Positions 11,376 through 23,977 are shown, numbered from the stretch's first letter. The stretch is 64,000 nucleotides of DNA from Actinomycetospora corticicola (GCF_013409505.1 NZ_JACCBN010000001.1:2604001-2668000), one strand, 5' to 3'. Numbers and translations: made by a program. Notes: generated by a model from the letters alone, not told the origin.

Positions 11376-12071
11376 TCAGGGGGACAGCAGGCCGATCGGG
11401 ATCGACACGGCGGGGACCTCCGCCGGGTGCGGCACCTCCGCCGGACCGTGCGACCACAGCGGCAGGGCCGCGAGCCAGGCCGCGCCCGGTGGGTCGGCGT
11501 GGTCCCTGCCGAGCGCGCCCTCCCAGGGCACGGCGAGCCAACCCGTCGTCGTGACCGTCGACGCCGTGCCGGTCCACACGAGCACGACGTGCCCCAACCC
11601 GGACGTGGTCTCCGGCGACACCCGCGGCGCCGAGAGCCCGTCGAGGGCGAGCTGGCCCCCGACCGGCACGTACCCGGCGCCGTTGTCGGCCGCCGCGGCC
11701 TCCCGGATCGCGCCCTCCCAGCGCAGCACGCCGAAGTCGGGTGTCGGCGCGTGCGCCGGCGGCGCCTTCATCACGTGCAGGGCCACCTGCTCGTGCCGCA
11801 CGACCAGCGAGTTCCGCGGAGACCCGATCCACACCGCGCGGTCGGCCCACTCCGGCGCCACCGCGAGCAGCCGCGTGCGCAGGTTCTCCGAGGAGGTGAG
11901 GCCGAGCGTCAGGGCGGTGTCGCCCGCGACCGCCGGGTCGTGGCGCGCCACGTTCCGTTCCCACACCGCGGCGACGGCGTCCTCGAGGAGCCCGAGCACC
12001 CCGAGGGCCCGCCACCGGTCCCGCACCTCCCGGAGCCACGTCATCGCGCCGGGATCCCACCTGCCGTCCAT
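11376..12071 (-). CDS. Conserved hypothetical protein
   Basis: A 231-residue cytoplasmic protein without signal peptide or membrane segment. The N-terminal 60 residues are helical (WLREVRDRWRALGVLGLLED); the rest looks like beta-strands with Trp and Val (HVVLVWTGTASTVTTTGWLAVPWEGALG). I do not recognise a domain. ATG at 12071; a second ATG nine codons in is possible. It lies between a FabG-like gene and truB on the same strand. Confidence 0.65.
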   Translation of the reverse strand: MDGRWDPGAMTWLREVRDRWRALGVLGLLEDAVAAVWERNVARHDPAVAGDTALTLGLTSSENLRTRLLAVAPEWADRAVWIGSPRNSLVVRHEQVALHVMKAPPAHAPTPDFGVLRWEGAIREAAAADNGAGYVPVGGQLALDGLSAPRVSPETTSGLGHVVLVWTGTASTVTTTGWLAVPWEGALGRDHADPPGAAWLAALPLWSHGPAEVPHPAEVPAVSIPIGLLSP

Positions 12072-12158
12072 GTCCGCAGGGAAGCACGGACCCCCGACAA
12101 CGTCGGCCGGGCCGACCCCCCTATCGGCGTGCTCGTTGCTCTGTCGAGAGAAGGAGGA

Positions 12159-12920
12159 CTACGTCTTCGGACCACCCGCGACGTAGATGACCTGGCCGGA
12201 CACGTACCCGGCGCGCTCGTCGACGAAGAACGACACCATGTTGGCGATGTCCTCCGGGACGCCGACCCGCTGGACCGGGATCTCCTTGGCGCGCGCGGCC
12301 TGCCACTCCTCCCAGTCCTGCCCGAGGCGCTCGGCGGTCGCCTTCGTCATCTCCGAGGCGATGAAGCCGGGGGCGACGCAGTTGGCGGTGATGCCGAAGC
12401 GGCCGAGCTCGATGGCGAGGGTCTTGGTGAAGCCCTGCAGGCCGGCCTTGGCCGCCGAGTAGTTCACCTGGCCGCGGTTGCCCAGCGCCGAGGTCGACGA
12501 CAGGTTCACGATCCGCCCGAACTGCTCGGCGACCATGTGGCCCTGGACGGCGCGGGTCATGAGGAACGACCCGCGCAGGTGCACGCCCATGACCTGGTCC
12601 CAGTCCGACTCGGACATCTTGAACAGCAGGTTGTCCCGCGTGATCCCGGCGTTGTTGATCAACACGGTGGGCGGGCCGAGCTCCGCGACGATCCGCTCGA
12701 CGGCCGCGGTGACGGCGTCGTTGTCGGAGACGTCCGCGCCGACCGCGATGGCCTTCCCGCCGGCCTCGGTGATCGCATCCGCGGTGCCCTTGGCGGCGGA
12801 CTCGTCGAGGTCGATCACGGCGACGGCCAGGCCGTCGGCGGACAGACGCAGCGCGGTCGCGGCCCCGAGACCGCGGGCGGCGCCCGTGACGATCGCGACG
12901 CGGGGGGTGGGAGCGGTCAT
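12159..12920 (-). CDS. FabG-like 3-oxoacyl-ACP reductase (SDR)
   Basis: A 253-residue classical SDR. It shows TGAARGLG (12-19, NAD(P) site), NNAG (89-92), and the catalytic Ser142-Tyr154-Lys158 set in the sequence around SSTSALGNRGQVNYSAAK. The GFIASEMTKA segment and the C-terminal GYVSGQVIYVAGG are typical of FabG-type 3-ketoacyl reductases. The ATG at 12920 has AGGAGG upstream. Located next to the MATE gene, not among fatty-acid synthesis genes, so the true substrate is uncertain. Confidence 0.88.
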   Translation of the reverse strand: MTAPTPRVAIVTGAARGLGAATALRLSADGLAVAVIDLDESAAKGTADAITEAGGKAIAVGADVSDNDAVTAAVERIVAELGPPTVLINNAGITRDNLLFKMSESDWDQVMGVHLRGSFLMTRAVQGHMVAEQFGRIVNLSSTSALGNRGQVNYSAAKAGLQGFTKTLAIELGRFGITANCVAPGFIASEMTKATAERLGQDWEEWQAARAKEIPVQRVGVPEDIANMVSFFVDERAGYVSGQVIYVAGGPKT

Positions 12921-12997
12921 GACGGGAGGACCTCCTGGTACGGGTCGGTTCGGGCCCATCCTGCACCCGTCGCTTTCCGGACGACGGGTGGGACCGG

Positions 12998-14344
12998 TCA
13001 CGCCTGACCGGTCGCGCTCCCCGCCGCCGCACCGGTGCCGGCGACCATCCACCGGTCCCCCCGCGCCCGCAGCCCGACCCCGACCGCGCGCCCCAGCATG
13101 AACAGCGACAGACCCGCCCACACCCCGGCGAGGCCCCAGCCGAAGGCCAGCGACGCCCAGATCGCGGGCAGGAAGCCCACCAGCGCGCAGCCGAGCGTGA
13201 GACGGCGCAGGAACGCCGCGTCCGCCGCGCCGAGCAGCACGCCGTCCAGGGCGAACACGAACCCGGCGATCGGCTGCAGCGCCACGAAGAACCACCAGGC
13301 GGCCGGGATGGTGGCGAGCACCGTCGGGTCGGGGGTGAACACCCGCGGCAGCACGCCCGCCAGCGCGGCGAAGACCAGGCCGGCGACGGTGCCGAGCGCG
13401 ATGCCGTACCAGGTCACGCGCCGGGTGACGGTGCGCGCGGACGACGTCGCCGACGCGCCGAGGGCCGCACCGACGAGCTGCTGCGCGGCGATAGCGAGCG
13501 AGTCGAGGACGGTCGCCATGAAGGTCCAGAGCTGCAGCACCACCTGGTGGGCCGCGACCGACGACGCGCCGAACCGCGCGCAGACCGCGGTCGCCGAGAG
13601 GAAGCAGGCCTGGAAGGCGAGGCTGCGCAGCAGCAGGTCGCGGCCGAGGCCGAGCTGGGCGCGGAGGTCGGCGCCGACCGGGCGCAGGGTCACGCCCAGG
13701 CGGGTCGTCTCGCGCACCAGCGCGCCGACGAACAGCAGGAGCACGACGGTCTGCGCGCCGACGTTCGCGATGGCCGAGCCCTCGAGACCGAGCCCCACCC
13801 CGTGGACGAGGACCGGGCACGCGATCGCGGAGGCCCCGTTGCCGGCGAGGACCACGACGACCGGGGCGCGGGTCGACTGCACGCCGCGCATCCAGCCGTT
13901 GCCGGCCATCGCGACGAGGATGCCGGGCGCGCCGAACAGCGCGATCCGCATCCAGTCCACGGCCTCGTCGGCCAGGACCCCGCCTCCACCGAGGGCATCG
14001 GCGACCGGCCGCGCGATCAGCTGGCCGAGCACGACGACCGCGATCCCGGCGAACAGTGCCAGCCAGGTGGCGGCCACCCCCTCGGCCACCGCCCGGTCGC
14101 GGTGGCCGGCCCCGAAGGCGCGGGCGGCGCGGGCGGTGGTGCCGTAGGCGAGGAACGTGCCGAGCGAGGACACCTGGGCGAGGACGACCGCGCCGACGGC
14201 GAGCGCGCCCAGGGGCAGTGCCCCCAGCCGGCCCACCACGGCGGTGTCCACGAGCAGGTACAGCGGCTCGGCGACCAGCACCACCAGGGCGGCCGCCGAG
14301 AGCGACAGGACGCGGGTCGGCCCGGCGTCGAGCGAGGTGGTCAC
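12998..14344 (-). CDS. MATE-family transporter (DinF-like)
   Basis: A 448-residue membrane protein with about twelve hydrophobic segments in the two-lobe MATE pattern; the first segment includes AAALVVLVAEPLYLLVDTAVVG, which matches DinF-type MATE proteins. The GTG at 14344 (VTTSLDAGPTRVLSL) is chosen because GGAG lies six bases upstream and because the ATG at 14389 falls inside a dispersed repeat. In Mycobacterium a dinF-like gene also lies near rbfA. Likely exports organic cations or drugs with H+/Na+; substrate unknown. Confidence 0.85.
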   Translation of the reverse strand: MTTSLDAGPTRVLSLSAAALVVLVAEPLYLLVDTAVVGRLGALPLGALAVGAVVLAQVSSLGTFLAYGTTARAARAFGAGHRDRAVAEGVAATWLALFAGIAVVVLGQLIARPVADALGGGGVLADEAVDWMRIALFGAPGILVAMAGNGWMRGVQSTRAPVVVVLAGNGASAIACPVLVHGVGLGLEGSAIANVGAQTVVLLLFVGALVRETTRLGVTLRPVGADLRAQLGLGRDLLLRSLAFQACFLSATAVCARFGASSVAAHQVVLQLWTFMATVLDSLAIAAQQLVGAALGASATSSARTVTRRVTWYGIALGTVAGLVFAALAGVLPRVFTPDPTVLATIPAAWWFFVALQPIAGFVFALDGVLLGAADAAFLRRLTLGCALVGFLPAIWASLAFGWGLAGVWAGLSLFMLGRAVGVGLRARGDRWMVAGTGAAAGSATGQA

Positions 14345-14369
14345 CGGTTGCTCCGACGATGTGGCGTCT

Positions 14370-14404
14370 CTGCCACTGGATGACAGCAACGACGCTTCGC
14401 TGCC
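14370..14404 (-). repeat. 35-base dispersed repeat, copy A
   Basis: Reads on the minus strand as GGCAGCGAAGCGTCGTTGCT and continues to CCAGTGGCAG. It matches copy B (23873-23907, plus) with three mismatches and copy C (60321-60355, plus) slightly less well. It lies between the rbfA stop and the MATE start. Confidence 0.8.
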
Positions 14405-14419
14405 AAGAGGGAGGAGGGT

Positions 14420-14932
14420 TCAGGCCCGAGCGGACCCGTCGTCGGGACCGTCGTCCGCCTCGACGAGGTCGTCGGCGGCCTCGAGGTCGTCGGAGTCCTC
14501 GTCCTCGTCGTCCTCGTGCGGCTTGCGGTACGGGTCGGCCTCGCCGGCGTAGTCCGCGCTCGCGGCGAGCGAGGCGACCTCCTGGTCGGCCGCGCGGACG
14601 CCCGCGAGCAGCTCCTCCATGCGCGCCGCGTCCTCGGGCACCTCGTCCTGGACGAAGGTGATCGAGGGGGTGTGCCGGATGCCGGTCTGACGCCCGACCG
14701 CGGTACGGACCACGCCGGTCGCGCTGGTGAGCGCGGCCGCGGAGTTGTCGTGGTCGGTCTCGTCGCCGTAGACCGTGTAGTAGACGGTCGCCTCGCGGAG
14801 GTCCGCGGTGATGCGGGCGTCGGTGATCGTGACCAGCTTGAGGCGCGGGTCCTTCACCTCGTGCTCTAGCGTCGAGGCGACGATCTGGATGATCCGCTTG
14901 GCGAGGCGGCGGGCCCGGGGTGCGTCGGCCAT
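14420..14932 (-). CDS. rbfA: Ribosome-binding factor A
   Basis: A 170-residue 30S maturation factor with a KH-like fold. The segment RLAKRIIQIVASTLEHEVKD and the KLVTITDARITADL strand are canonical; the core ends near residue 115. The remaining C-terminal tail is unusually acidic (about 20 Asp/Glu in 50 residues), and one reverse copy of the TCCCGACGRCGGG repeat lies in it (14435-14446, encoding DDGPDDG). ATG at 14932, 17 bases after the DUF503 stop. Confidence 0.95.
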   Translation of the reverse strand: MADAPRARRLAKRIIQIVASTLEHEVKDPRLKLVTITDARITADLREATVYYTVYGDETDHDNSAAALTSATGVVRTAVGRQTGIRHTPSITFVQDEVPEDAARMEELLAGVRAADQEVASLAASADYAGEADPYRKPHEDDEDEDSDDLEAADDLVEADDGPDDGSARA

Positions 14933-14949
14933 GTCGGCTCCTTCACGGA

Positions 14950-15246
14950 TCAGTCGTCGTGCGGACCCAGCCAGCGGGTCCGCGCGGAGAGCACCTGGAA
15001 CTCGGGGTGCGAGCTGACCAGGCGTTCGCAGTGGTCGAGCACGTCCGACACGTGCTCGGCGTCCGCGGCCACCACCGCCACGCCGATGAGGGCGCGGCGG
15101 TGGAGGTCGAGGTGACCGGCCTCGGCGACCGAGACCGTGTACTTGCGCTTGAGCTCGGCGACGACGGGGCGCACGACCGAGCGCTTCTGCTTGATCGAGG
15201 ACACGTCCCCGAGCAGCAGGTCGAGCTCGAGGACGCCTACGTACAC
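14950..15246 (-). CDS. DUF503 family protein
   Basis: A 98-residue protein matching the DUF503 (YlxP-like) family: YVGVLELDLLLGDVSSIKQK, then RSVVRPVVAELKRKYTVSVAE. It is found between infB and rbfA in many Gram-positive bacteria; YlxP is linked to ribosome maturation. GTG start at 15246, since the codon is GTGTACGTAGG and no ATG is near. Confidence 0.9.
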   Translation of the reverse strand: MYVGVLELDLLLGDVSSIKQKRSVVRPVVAELKRKYTVSVAEAGHLDLHRRALIGVAVVAADAEHVSDVLDHCERLVSSHPEFQVLSARTRWLGPHDD

Positions 15247-15271
15247 GGCGTCCCCGAGCCGATCAGGACCG

Positions 15272-18406
<3,135 letters not shown>

Positions 18407-18467
18407 TGATCTCCTCATTCTCGAGGTCGGCGGCGTGCCCGCGACCTCGTGTCCTACGCCTGCGCGC

Positions 18468-18857
18468 TCATCGCGAGTGCTTCACGGCTGGCTCATGGGG
18501 GTCGACCTGCTTCCTGGTGTTCCGACTCCGACGGGCGTCGGGGCCTGCGCTCGGGTCGGTCGGTGTCGGGTGCGGTGCGAGCAGTGCGTGCAGGGCACCG
18601 AGGTCCAGCGGCCCCGGGACGCGCAGCGCCCGGGGGAACGCCGATCGGCGCTCCGCGCGGTGCAGACAGTCGGTGTCGGGGTGCATCCAGGCACCCCGCC
18701 CCGGCTCACGACGCCGTGGGTCGGGCACACAGGTCCCGTCCACGGCCACCACTCGCAGCAGTTCCGACACCGGCCCCCGCGATCGGCACCCCACACAGGT
18801 GCGCACCGGTCCTTCGATCGGTGGAACCTCGTGGTGAGCCGGACGGGTCCGGGCCAT
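18468..18857 (-). CDS. ylxR: YlxR family RNA-binding protein
   Basis: A 129-residue DUF448/YlxR protein with the hallmark [19 protein letters not shown] and [19 protein letters not shown] followed by AFPRALR. It sits between nusA and infB, where this family is almost always found; it is a nucleic-acid-binding protein with a suspected role in transcription or rnpB control. ATG at 18857; sequence upstream of it is not conserved-looking. The 45-residue C-terminal tail is Pro/Arg-rich. Confidence 0.9.
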   Translation of the reverse strand: MARTRPAHHEVPPIEGPVRTCVGCRSRGPVSELLRVVAVDGTCVPDPRRREPGRGAWMHPDTDCLHRAERRSAFPRALRVPGPLDLGALHALLAPHPTPTDPSAGPDARRSRNTRKQVDPHEPAVKHSR

Positions 18858-18908
18858 GTCTGACTCTACCGCGTGCTCGCCCCGACGCCGAAGCCCCGTA
18901 CCCACCCG

Positions 18909-19907
18909 TCAGGGCGCGACGAGGTCGGAGCCGGGCTCGGCGTCCGAGCGGATGTCGATCCGCCACCCCGTCAGCCGGGCGGCGAGGCGGGCGTTCTGAC
19001 CCTCCTTGCCGATCGCCAACGAGAGCTGGTAGTCCGGCACGACGACGCGGGCCGCGCGGGCCCGGAGGTCGACCACCTCGACCGAGACCACCTTCGACGG
19101 CGAGAGCGCGTTGCCCACGAACTCCGCCGGGTCGTCCGAGTGGTCGATGATGTCGATCTTCTCGCCGTGCAGCTCGTCCATCACGCCGCGGACCCGCGCG
19201 CCCATCGGGCCGATGCAGGCGCCCTTGGCGTTCAGGCCGGGCACGGTGGACCGGACGGCGATCTTCGAGCGGTAGCCGGCCTCGCGGGCGATCGCGGTGA
19301 TCTCCACCGCGCCGCTGGCGATCTCGGGGACCTCGAAGGCGAAGAGCTTCCGGACGAGGTTGGGGTGCGTCCGCGACAGCGTGACCGCCGTGCCCCGCGG
19401 GGTCCGGCTGACCCCGACGACGTAACAGCGCACCCGCTCGCCGTGTTCCAGCTTCTCCCCGGGCACCTGCTCGGCCGAGGGGATGACGCCCTCGATCGAG
19501 CCGATGTCGACGACCACCACGCCCCGCGCGTTCGCCCGGGCGTCCCGTTGCACGACCCCGGAGACGACCTCCCCCTCGCGGGTGGCGTACTCGCCGTAGC
19601 TGCGGTCGTGCTCGGCGTCGCGCAGCTTCGCGACGATCGTCTGCCGTGCCGTGGTCGCCGCGATCCGGTCGAACCCGGCCGGGGTGTCGTCGACCTCGCC
19701 GACGGTCTCGCCGTCCTCGCCCTTCTCGGGCACGAGGACACGGATCTCGCCCGAGGTGCGGTCGACCTCAGCGCGCGCGCCCGGGGCCTCGTTCCCGGCC
19801 TGGCGGTAGGCGGTCAGCAGGGCCGACTCGATCGCCGCGACGACCGTCTCGAAGGCGATGTCCTTGTCACGCTCGATCGCGCGCAGGGCCATCAGGTCGA
19901 CCTTCAC
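18909..19907 (-). CDS. nusA: Transcription termination/antitermination factor NusA
   Basis: 332 residues: N-terminal RNA-polymerase-binding domain ([20 protein letters not shown]), S1 domain near 120-185 ([20 protein letters not shown]), then two KH domains (GAARGA-like [20 protein letters not shown] and [20 protein letters not shown]). The acidic C-terminal repeats of enterobacterial NusA are absent, as in other actinobacteria. The GTG start at 19907 overlaps the rimP stop (GTGA). Confidence 0.96.
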   Translation of the reverse strand: MKVDLMALRAIERDKDIAFETVVAAIESALLTAYRQAGNEAPGARAEVDRTSGEIRVLVPEKGEDGETVGEVDDTPAGFDRIAATTARQTIVAKLRDAEHDRSYGEYATREGEVVSGVVQRDARANARGVVVVDIGSIEGVIPSAEQVPGEKLEHGERVRCYVVGVSRTPRGTAVTLSRTHPNLVRKLFAFEVPEIASGAVEITAIAREAGYRSKIAVRSTVPGLNAKGACIGPMGARVRGVMDELHGEKIDIIDHSDDPAEFVGNALSPSKVVSVEVVDLRARAARVVVPDYQLSLAIGKEGQNARLAARLTGWRIDIRSDAEPGSDLVAP

Positions 19908-20470
19908 TGCTGCTCCTTCTCACGTCGATCGTCCTGCAGTGCCTCGACCTGCGCCTCGGGCGCCGGCTTGAACTCGACCTCGACGCCCGCCCGCTCGACC
20001 TGCGCGAGGGGGACCTCCTGCAGGCCCTTCTCGACGGCGAGCGTGACCACTTCGTCGGTCACGGCACCGACCCGGCCCGAGAGCTTCGTGCCGTCGGTGA
20101 GGGTGACCGCCACGCGGCGCAGCCACGCCTTGCGCCAGTGCCGGGGCTCGGTGAGCGGCCGGTCGGTGCCCGGCGTCGAGACCTCGAGGGTGTACTCGCC
20201 GAGCAGCGCGCCGTTCGCCTCCTCGTGCGCGTCGACGGCGGTCGAGACGTCCCGGCTCAGGGCGGCGACGGCGTCCAGGTCGACACCGCCGGCCGGGCCG
20301 TCGTCGACGCCGGGGGCGTCGGGCGTGTCGACGGTGACGCGGACGACCTGCCGGCGACCGGCGGGTCGCAGGTCGAGGTCGTCCAGCACGAAGCCGGCCC
20401 GCTCGACGACGTCGACCACGACGGGCGTCAGGGCGGTGGCGGCGGCACCGGTGGGTGGGCCCACGGGCAC
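19904..20470 (-). CDS. rimP: Ribosome maturation factor RimP
   Basis: A 188-residue 30S maturation factor, first gene of the nusA-infB operon. The segments [38 protein letters not shown] and [18 protein letters not shown] match the two RimP domains. The GTG at 20470 has GGAGG seven bases upstream; a second GTG two codons later is possible. It is divergent from the lipoprotein gene at 20553, sharing an 82-base promoter region. Confidence 0.93.
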   Translation of the reverse strand: MPVGPPTGAAATALTPVVVDVVERAGFVLDDLDLRPAGRRQVVRVTVDTPDAPGVDDGPAGGVDLDAVAALSRDVSTAVDAHEEANGALLGEYTLEVSTPGTDRPLTEPRHWRKAWLRRVAVTLTDGTKLSGRVGAVTDEVVTLAVEKGLQEVPLAQVERAGVEVEFKPAPEAQVEALQDDRREKEQQ

Positions 20471-20552
20471 GGGTCTGCCTCCAGAACGGGTGAGGGAGCG
20501 GGTGACGGCGGAGGCCCCAGAGTAGTCCCGTCCCCGACTGGCACGATGGCCG

Positions 20553-21023
20553 GTGATGCTCCGGTCCGTCTCCCTCTCCCGTCGGTCCTTCGCCGTCCTG
20601 ACGGCGGGTGTGGTCGCCCTGGGGGCGACGGGGTGCGCCCGGGACGAGGGCCCCGACGAGCTCGAGGCCCCGTGGGACGCCGCCCGCTCCGACGTCGCTC
20701 TCGCCACCGCCGCGGCCGGGGCCTTCCCCGATGCCGCCGCCCGGTTCACCGCGATCGCCGACGCGCGGCGCACGCACGCGGAGGCGCTCGCGACGGAGAT
20801 CCGGCGCGCCCGGCCGGACCGCTCCGAGGTGCTCGACGCCCCACCGCCGACCGTCACCGCCCCGTCGTCCGCGGCCGACGCGGCGACCGCCCTGGCGCGC
20901 GCGCTCGGCGCCGCCCGCGACGCCGGCGCCACGCTCGCCGTCACCACGGCCCGCTACCGCGCCGGGCTCGTCGCCTCGGTGACCGCCTCCTGCGCGGGCT
21001 GGGCGGAGGCGTCGGCGGCGTGA
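20553..21023 (+). CDS. Small lipoprotein (Rv2843-like position)
   Basis: A 156-residue secreted protein. An N-terminal SRRSFAVLTAGVVALGATGC carries a twin-arginine-like pair, a hydrophobic stretch and a plausible lipobox ending at Cys28; the mature part is helical and Ala-rich (DAATALARALGAARDAG). The start codons GTG-ATG are adjacent. Its stop overlaps the start of the next gene (GTGA). In Mycobacterium, an Ala-rich membrane protein and a DUF4439 protein lie at this same place between rimP and proS. Confidence 0.75.
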   Translation: MMLRSVSLSRRSFAVLTAGVVALGATGCARDEGPDELEAPWDAARSDVALATAAAGAFPDAAARFTAIADARRTHAEALATEIRRARPDRSEVLDAPPPTVTAPSSAADAATALARALGAARDAGATLAVTTARYRAGLVASVTASCAGWAEASAA

Positions 21024-21481
21024 CCTCCCCCGTCTCCGACTCCTCCGGCACGCTCGACGCCGCCCAGGCCGCCCTCGGCGCCGAGCACGCGGCCGTCTGG
21101 TGCTGCGGGCTCGCGACCGCCTTCCTGCCCTCCTCCGTCGCCCAGGCACTCGCGGACGCGGCGCTGGCGCACCGGCAGCGTCGGGACGCCCTCGTGGCGT
21201 TCCTGGAGGCCGCGGGGCAGCAGCCGGTGCCCGCCGCGCCCGCCTACGCCACCCCGCGGCCGGTGACCGACGCGGCGAGCGCCGCCGCCCTGCTCGTGGT
21301 CGCCGAGGACGACGTCGCCACGGCGTGGCGGGCGCTCCTGGAGCGCACCGACGACCGGGGCCTGCGGACCACCGGGGTGGCCGCGATGGTGGCCGCGGCG
21401 ACGGGCGGGCGGCGCTGGCGGGTGCTCGCCGGGGTCACCCCGCAGGTGGCGACGTCGCCGGGCGACCCGCCGACGGGCTGA
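21020..21481 (+). CDS. DUF4439 ferritin-like protein
   Basis: A 153-residue helical protein. It begins VTSPVSDSSGTLDAAQAALG and contains AEHAAVWCCGLATAFLP and HRQRRDALVAFLEAAGQQPV, which fit the ferritin-like DUF4439 family (four-helix bundle). Metal ligands are not certain. The GTG start lies inside the stop of the preceding lipoprotein gene (GTGA at 21020-21023), so both are one operon. Confidence 0.8.
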   Translation: MTSPVSDSSGTLDAAQAALGAEHAAVWCCGLATAFLPSSVAQALADAALAHRQRRDALVAFLEAAGQQPVPAAPAYATPRPVTDAASAAALLVVAEDDVATAWRALLERTDDRGLRTTGVAAMVAAATGGRRWRVLAGVTPQVATSPGDPPTG

Positions 21482-21531
21482 GCGGTCGCGAGGTGGGCCG
21501 GTTGGCCTGCCGAGGGCGCATCGCGTTCGAC

Positions 21532-21557
21532 CGCTTTTCACATCGTCGTGAAAAGCG
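21532..21557. terminator. Hairpin between convergent genes
   Basis: A perfect 10-base stem, CGCTTTTCAC (21532-21541) with GTGAAAAGCG (21548-21557), and a 6-base loop. The A/T-rich arms stand out in this sequence. It lies between two convergent stop codons (21481 and 21658) and can end transcription from both sides. The rest of this 176-base gap shows nothing I can name. Confidence 0.65.
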
Positions 21558-21657
21558 CCTGCAGGGTCTTCGGTGACGGCCCGGGCGACCCGCACCGGTG
21601 TCGATCGGGGTCGCGTGCTCCTCCGCCACCCCGCCGGCGGACGACCTGACGGCGTGA

Positions 21658-22974
21658 TTACCGCAGGCCGAGCGCAGTCCGGGCGACGCGGTCCAGCGTC
21701 GGCTCCGGGACCCGCGCGCCGCCGGTGCCGTCCGTCTCGGTGATGACGACCACCTCGCCCAGCTGCGTCGACGCGTACCCGGCGCCGGACAGCGCCGCGG
21801 GGGCACCCGGGTAGCCCCGGCCCTCGCGCAGCAGGTCCGCGACGTTGCCGGTGCCGGAGGAGTCGACCAGCGACTTGAGGGCGGCGGCCGAGGCGGCGTC
21901 GTGCATCCGGACGACGGCCACCGACGCGACGACGGGCGTGCCGTCGGCGTCCGCGGTCCAGAGGGCGCGGTCCAGCTGCGTGCAGGGCCGCTCGGCGAGG
22001 AACTGGACGGCGAGACCGTAGGCGTGGCCGTCGCAGGTCGGGTCGCTGGTGACGACGCGCTGGGTCCAGGACACGCCGTCGACGACGCGGACCGGGTCGG
22101 CCGAAATCTCCTCCGGCGTCGCCCCGGTGCCGCGCACCACGAGCACGGCGACGCCGAGCGCGAGCCCGAATGCGACCACGGCCGCCACCCCGAGCCCGCG
22201 CCAGGTCGCCATCCACGTCGGGAGGGTCACCTCGCGGCGGGCCCGACGACGACGGCGGGAGTCGGTGGGGAGGCCGCCCAGCCGCGGCGACTCCTCGGGA
22301 CCACCACCGGGACCGCCGACCTCCGGGACGGCGATACCGGCCGGCGTGGGGTCCGCGACGGCGATCGGGGCCGTGGTGGGGCGGGCGAGCGGCCCGCCCG
22401 GGTTCGACACGGCGGCGGAGCGCGCGGCCGGCACCGCGCCGGGCGGGAGCGACCCCGGGAAACCGGCCGCGGCCAGGTCGACCGGGTCGGGCACGAACCC
22501 GGCGAGCCGCCAGGCGGCGAAGAGCCGACGGACCTCGGCGGCGTCGAGCACAGTCGGTCCGGACGAGGCGGTGAGGACGAGACCCGCGGCGGTGGCGACG
22601 CCGATCGCCCGGTCCTCGGCGGTGCGCTCGGGGTCGGCGCGGTCGGGCACCGCGCGGTCGACGACGGGGACGACCTGGCGGGGCGCGGTCGGGGTGGGGT
22701 CGGCGAGCGCGAGCAGCCGGTCGATCTCGGCGGCCGCGCGGTCCTGGACCCCGCCGGCGCCTCCCGTCGTCAGGACCGGGACCCGGTCGCCGGCCGGGAC
22801 GAGCCCGAGGACCCCGTCGGGCCGGAGCACCAGGGCGTCGAGGACGCCGTCCGGTCCGCCGGGCAGGGCCACGGCCACCCCGGGTGCCGTCGGCAGCCCG
22901 TCGAGCAGGCGACGAACACGGCGCACGCGCTCCGGTGCGATCCCGTGACGGGGATCCGGGGCGACGAGGAGCAT
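21658..22974 (-). CDS. Single-pass membrane protein of unknown function
   Basis: 438 residues. An N-terminal cytoplasmic part of about 180 residues (ending with an FAAWRLAGFVPDPVDLAAAGF segment), a Pro/Gly-rich linker, an Arg-rich stretch (RRRRRARREV, near 240) and one membrane helix (GVAAVVAFGLALGVAVLVVR, near 265-285). The extracytoplasmic part of about 150 residues contains two Cys (PTCDGHAYG and ERPCTQL), which could form a disulfide. No family recognised. ATG at 22974. Confidence 0.7.
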   Translation of the reverse strand: MLLVAPDPRHGIAPERVRRVRRLLDGLPTAPGVAVALPGGPDGVLDALVLRPDGVLGLVPAGDRVPVLTTGGAGGVQDRAAAEIDRLLALADPTPTAPRQVVPVVDRAVPDRADPERTAEDRAIGVATAAGLVLTASSGPTVLDAAEVRRLFAAWRLAGFVPDPVDLAAAGFPGSLPPGAVPAARSAAVSNPGGPLARPTTAPIAVADPTPAGIAVPEVGGPGGGPEESPRLGGLPTDSRRRRRARREVTLPTWMATWRGLGVAAVVAFGLALGVAVLVVRGTGATPEEISADPVRVVDGVSWTQRVVTSDPTCDGHAYGLAVQFLAERPCTQLDRALWTADADGTPVVASVAVVRMHDAASAAALKSLVDSSGTGNVADLLREGRGYPGAPAALSGAGYASTQLGEVVVITETDGTGGARVPEPTLDRVARTALGLR

Positions 22975-23063
22975 CCGACCTCCACGATCGGGTGACGACG
23001 GGCGGCGCTCACGGTAGCCGTCGAGATCACGGAAGCATCACGACCCCCGCCGTGTCGCCCCGA

Positions 23064-23849
23064 TCAGCCGCCCGGCCGACGCCGTTCCCCGATGCGGGCC
23101 ACCATCGGCGTGAGGGTCCGTGCGGCCACCGGGAGCATCGACTGCGTCCGTGTGAGCCAGCCGCGCCAGCCCGGGAGCACCCGGAGTTCGCGCTTCCCGT
23201 CGAGCATCGCGATCCCCGCGGCGACCACCTCGTCGACCCCGAGCACCCGCGGGCCGGTGAACAGCAGCGCCGAGGACGGGCGGTCGGACACGGCGCGGAG
23301 CAGCTCGGTGGAGACGGCGTCCGGACACAGCGCGAGGCAGCGGATCGGCCGGCGGGCGCCGCCGAGCTCGATGTGCAGCGCCTGGACGTAGGAGAGCGCG
23401 GCGGCCTTCGACGCCCCGTAGATCGCCAGACCCGGCGTCGGGCCGAGACCGGAGAGCGAGACGACGTTGAGGATGTCGCCGCGGCGCATCACGTCGACCG
23501 CCGCGCGGCAGCCGTGCACGACCCCGAGCGTGTTGATCTCGACGGTCGAGGTCACCTCGGCGTCGGTGGCGTCCCAGACCGGGGCGGTCGAGAGCACGCC
23601 CGCGTTGTTGACCCACACCGTGACCTCGCCCAGGTCCGCCGCGGCGGCCGCGACCGAGCGCTGGGCGCCCGCGTCGCGCACGTCGAGCGGGAGCGCGGTG
23701 GCCGGGCCGGGCAGGGCGTCGGCCGTGCGGGTCGCGGCGGCCCCGTCGACGTCGGTGACCACGACGTGCAGCCCGCGCTCGCTCAACGCCCGGGCCAGCC
23801 CGGCGCCGATCCCCCGTCCCGCGCCGGTGACGACGGCGACGTCGGTCAT
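23064..23849 (-). CDS. Short-chain dehydrogenase/reductase
   Basis: A 261-residue classical SDR: TGAGRGIG (8-15), VNNAG (80-84), and the catalytic Ser131/133, Tyr144 and Lys148 in SLSGLGPTPGLAIYGASK. A Val follows the central region where FabG proteins have a typical loop, and the C-terminal 50 residues are Arg-rich and may contact membranes. The ATG at 23849 has AGGAG upstream. Substrate unknown. Divergent from yjbQ. Confidence 0.87.
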   Translation of the reverse strand: MTDVAVVTGAGRGIGAGLARALSERGLHVVVTDVDGAAATRTADALPGPATALPLDVRDAGAQRSVAAAAADLGEVTVWVNNAGVLSTAPVWDATDAEVTSTVEINTLGVVHGCRAAVDVMRRGDILNVVSLSGLGPTPGLAIYGASKAAALSYVQALHIELGGARRPIRCLALCPDAVSTELLRAVSDRPSSALLFTGPRVLGVDEVVAAGIAMLDGKRELRVLPGWRGWLTRTQSMLPVAARTLTPMVARIGERRRPGG

Positions 23850-23872
23850 GGGTGGCTCCTCCCTGTCCCCGT

Positions 23873-23907
23873 GGCAGCGAAGCGTCGTCGCTGTCGTCCA
23901 GCGGCAG
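23873..23907 (+). repeat. 35-base dispersed repeat, copy B
   Basis: Reads GGCAGCGAAGCGTCGTCGCT and continues to CCAGCGGCAG. The similarity to copy C continues for another nine bases (GGAAATCCAC against GGGAATCCGC). It sits between the SDR start and yjbQ. Confidence 0.8.
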
Positions 23908-23977
23908 GAAATCCACTTCGTCGCGGCGGGAGTCTCGCGCACCCGGCGTCAGGACGGCGGACGTAGGCTCGGCGGCG

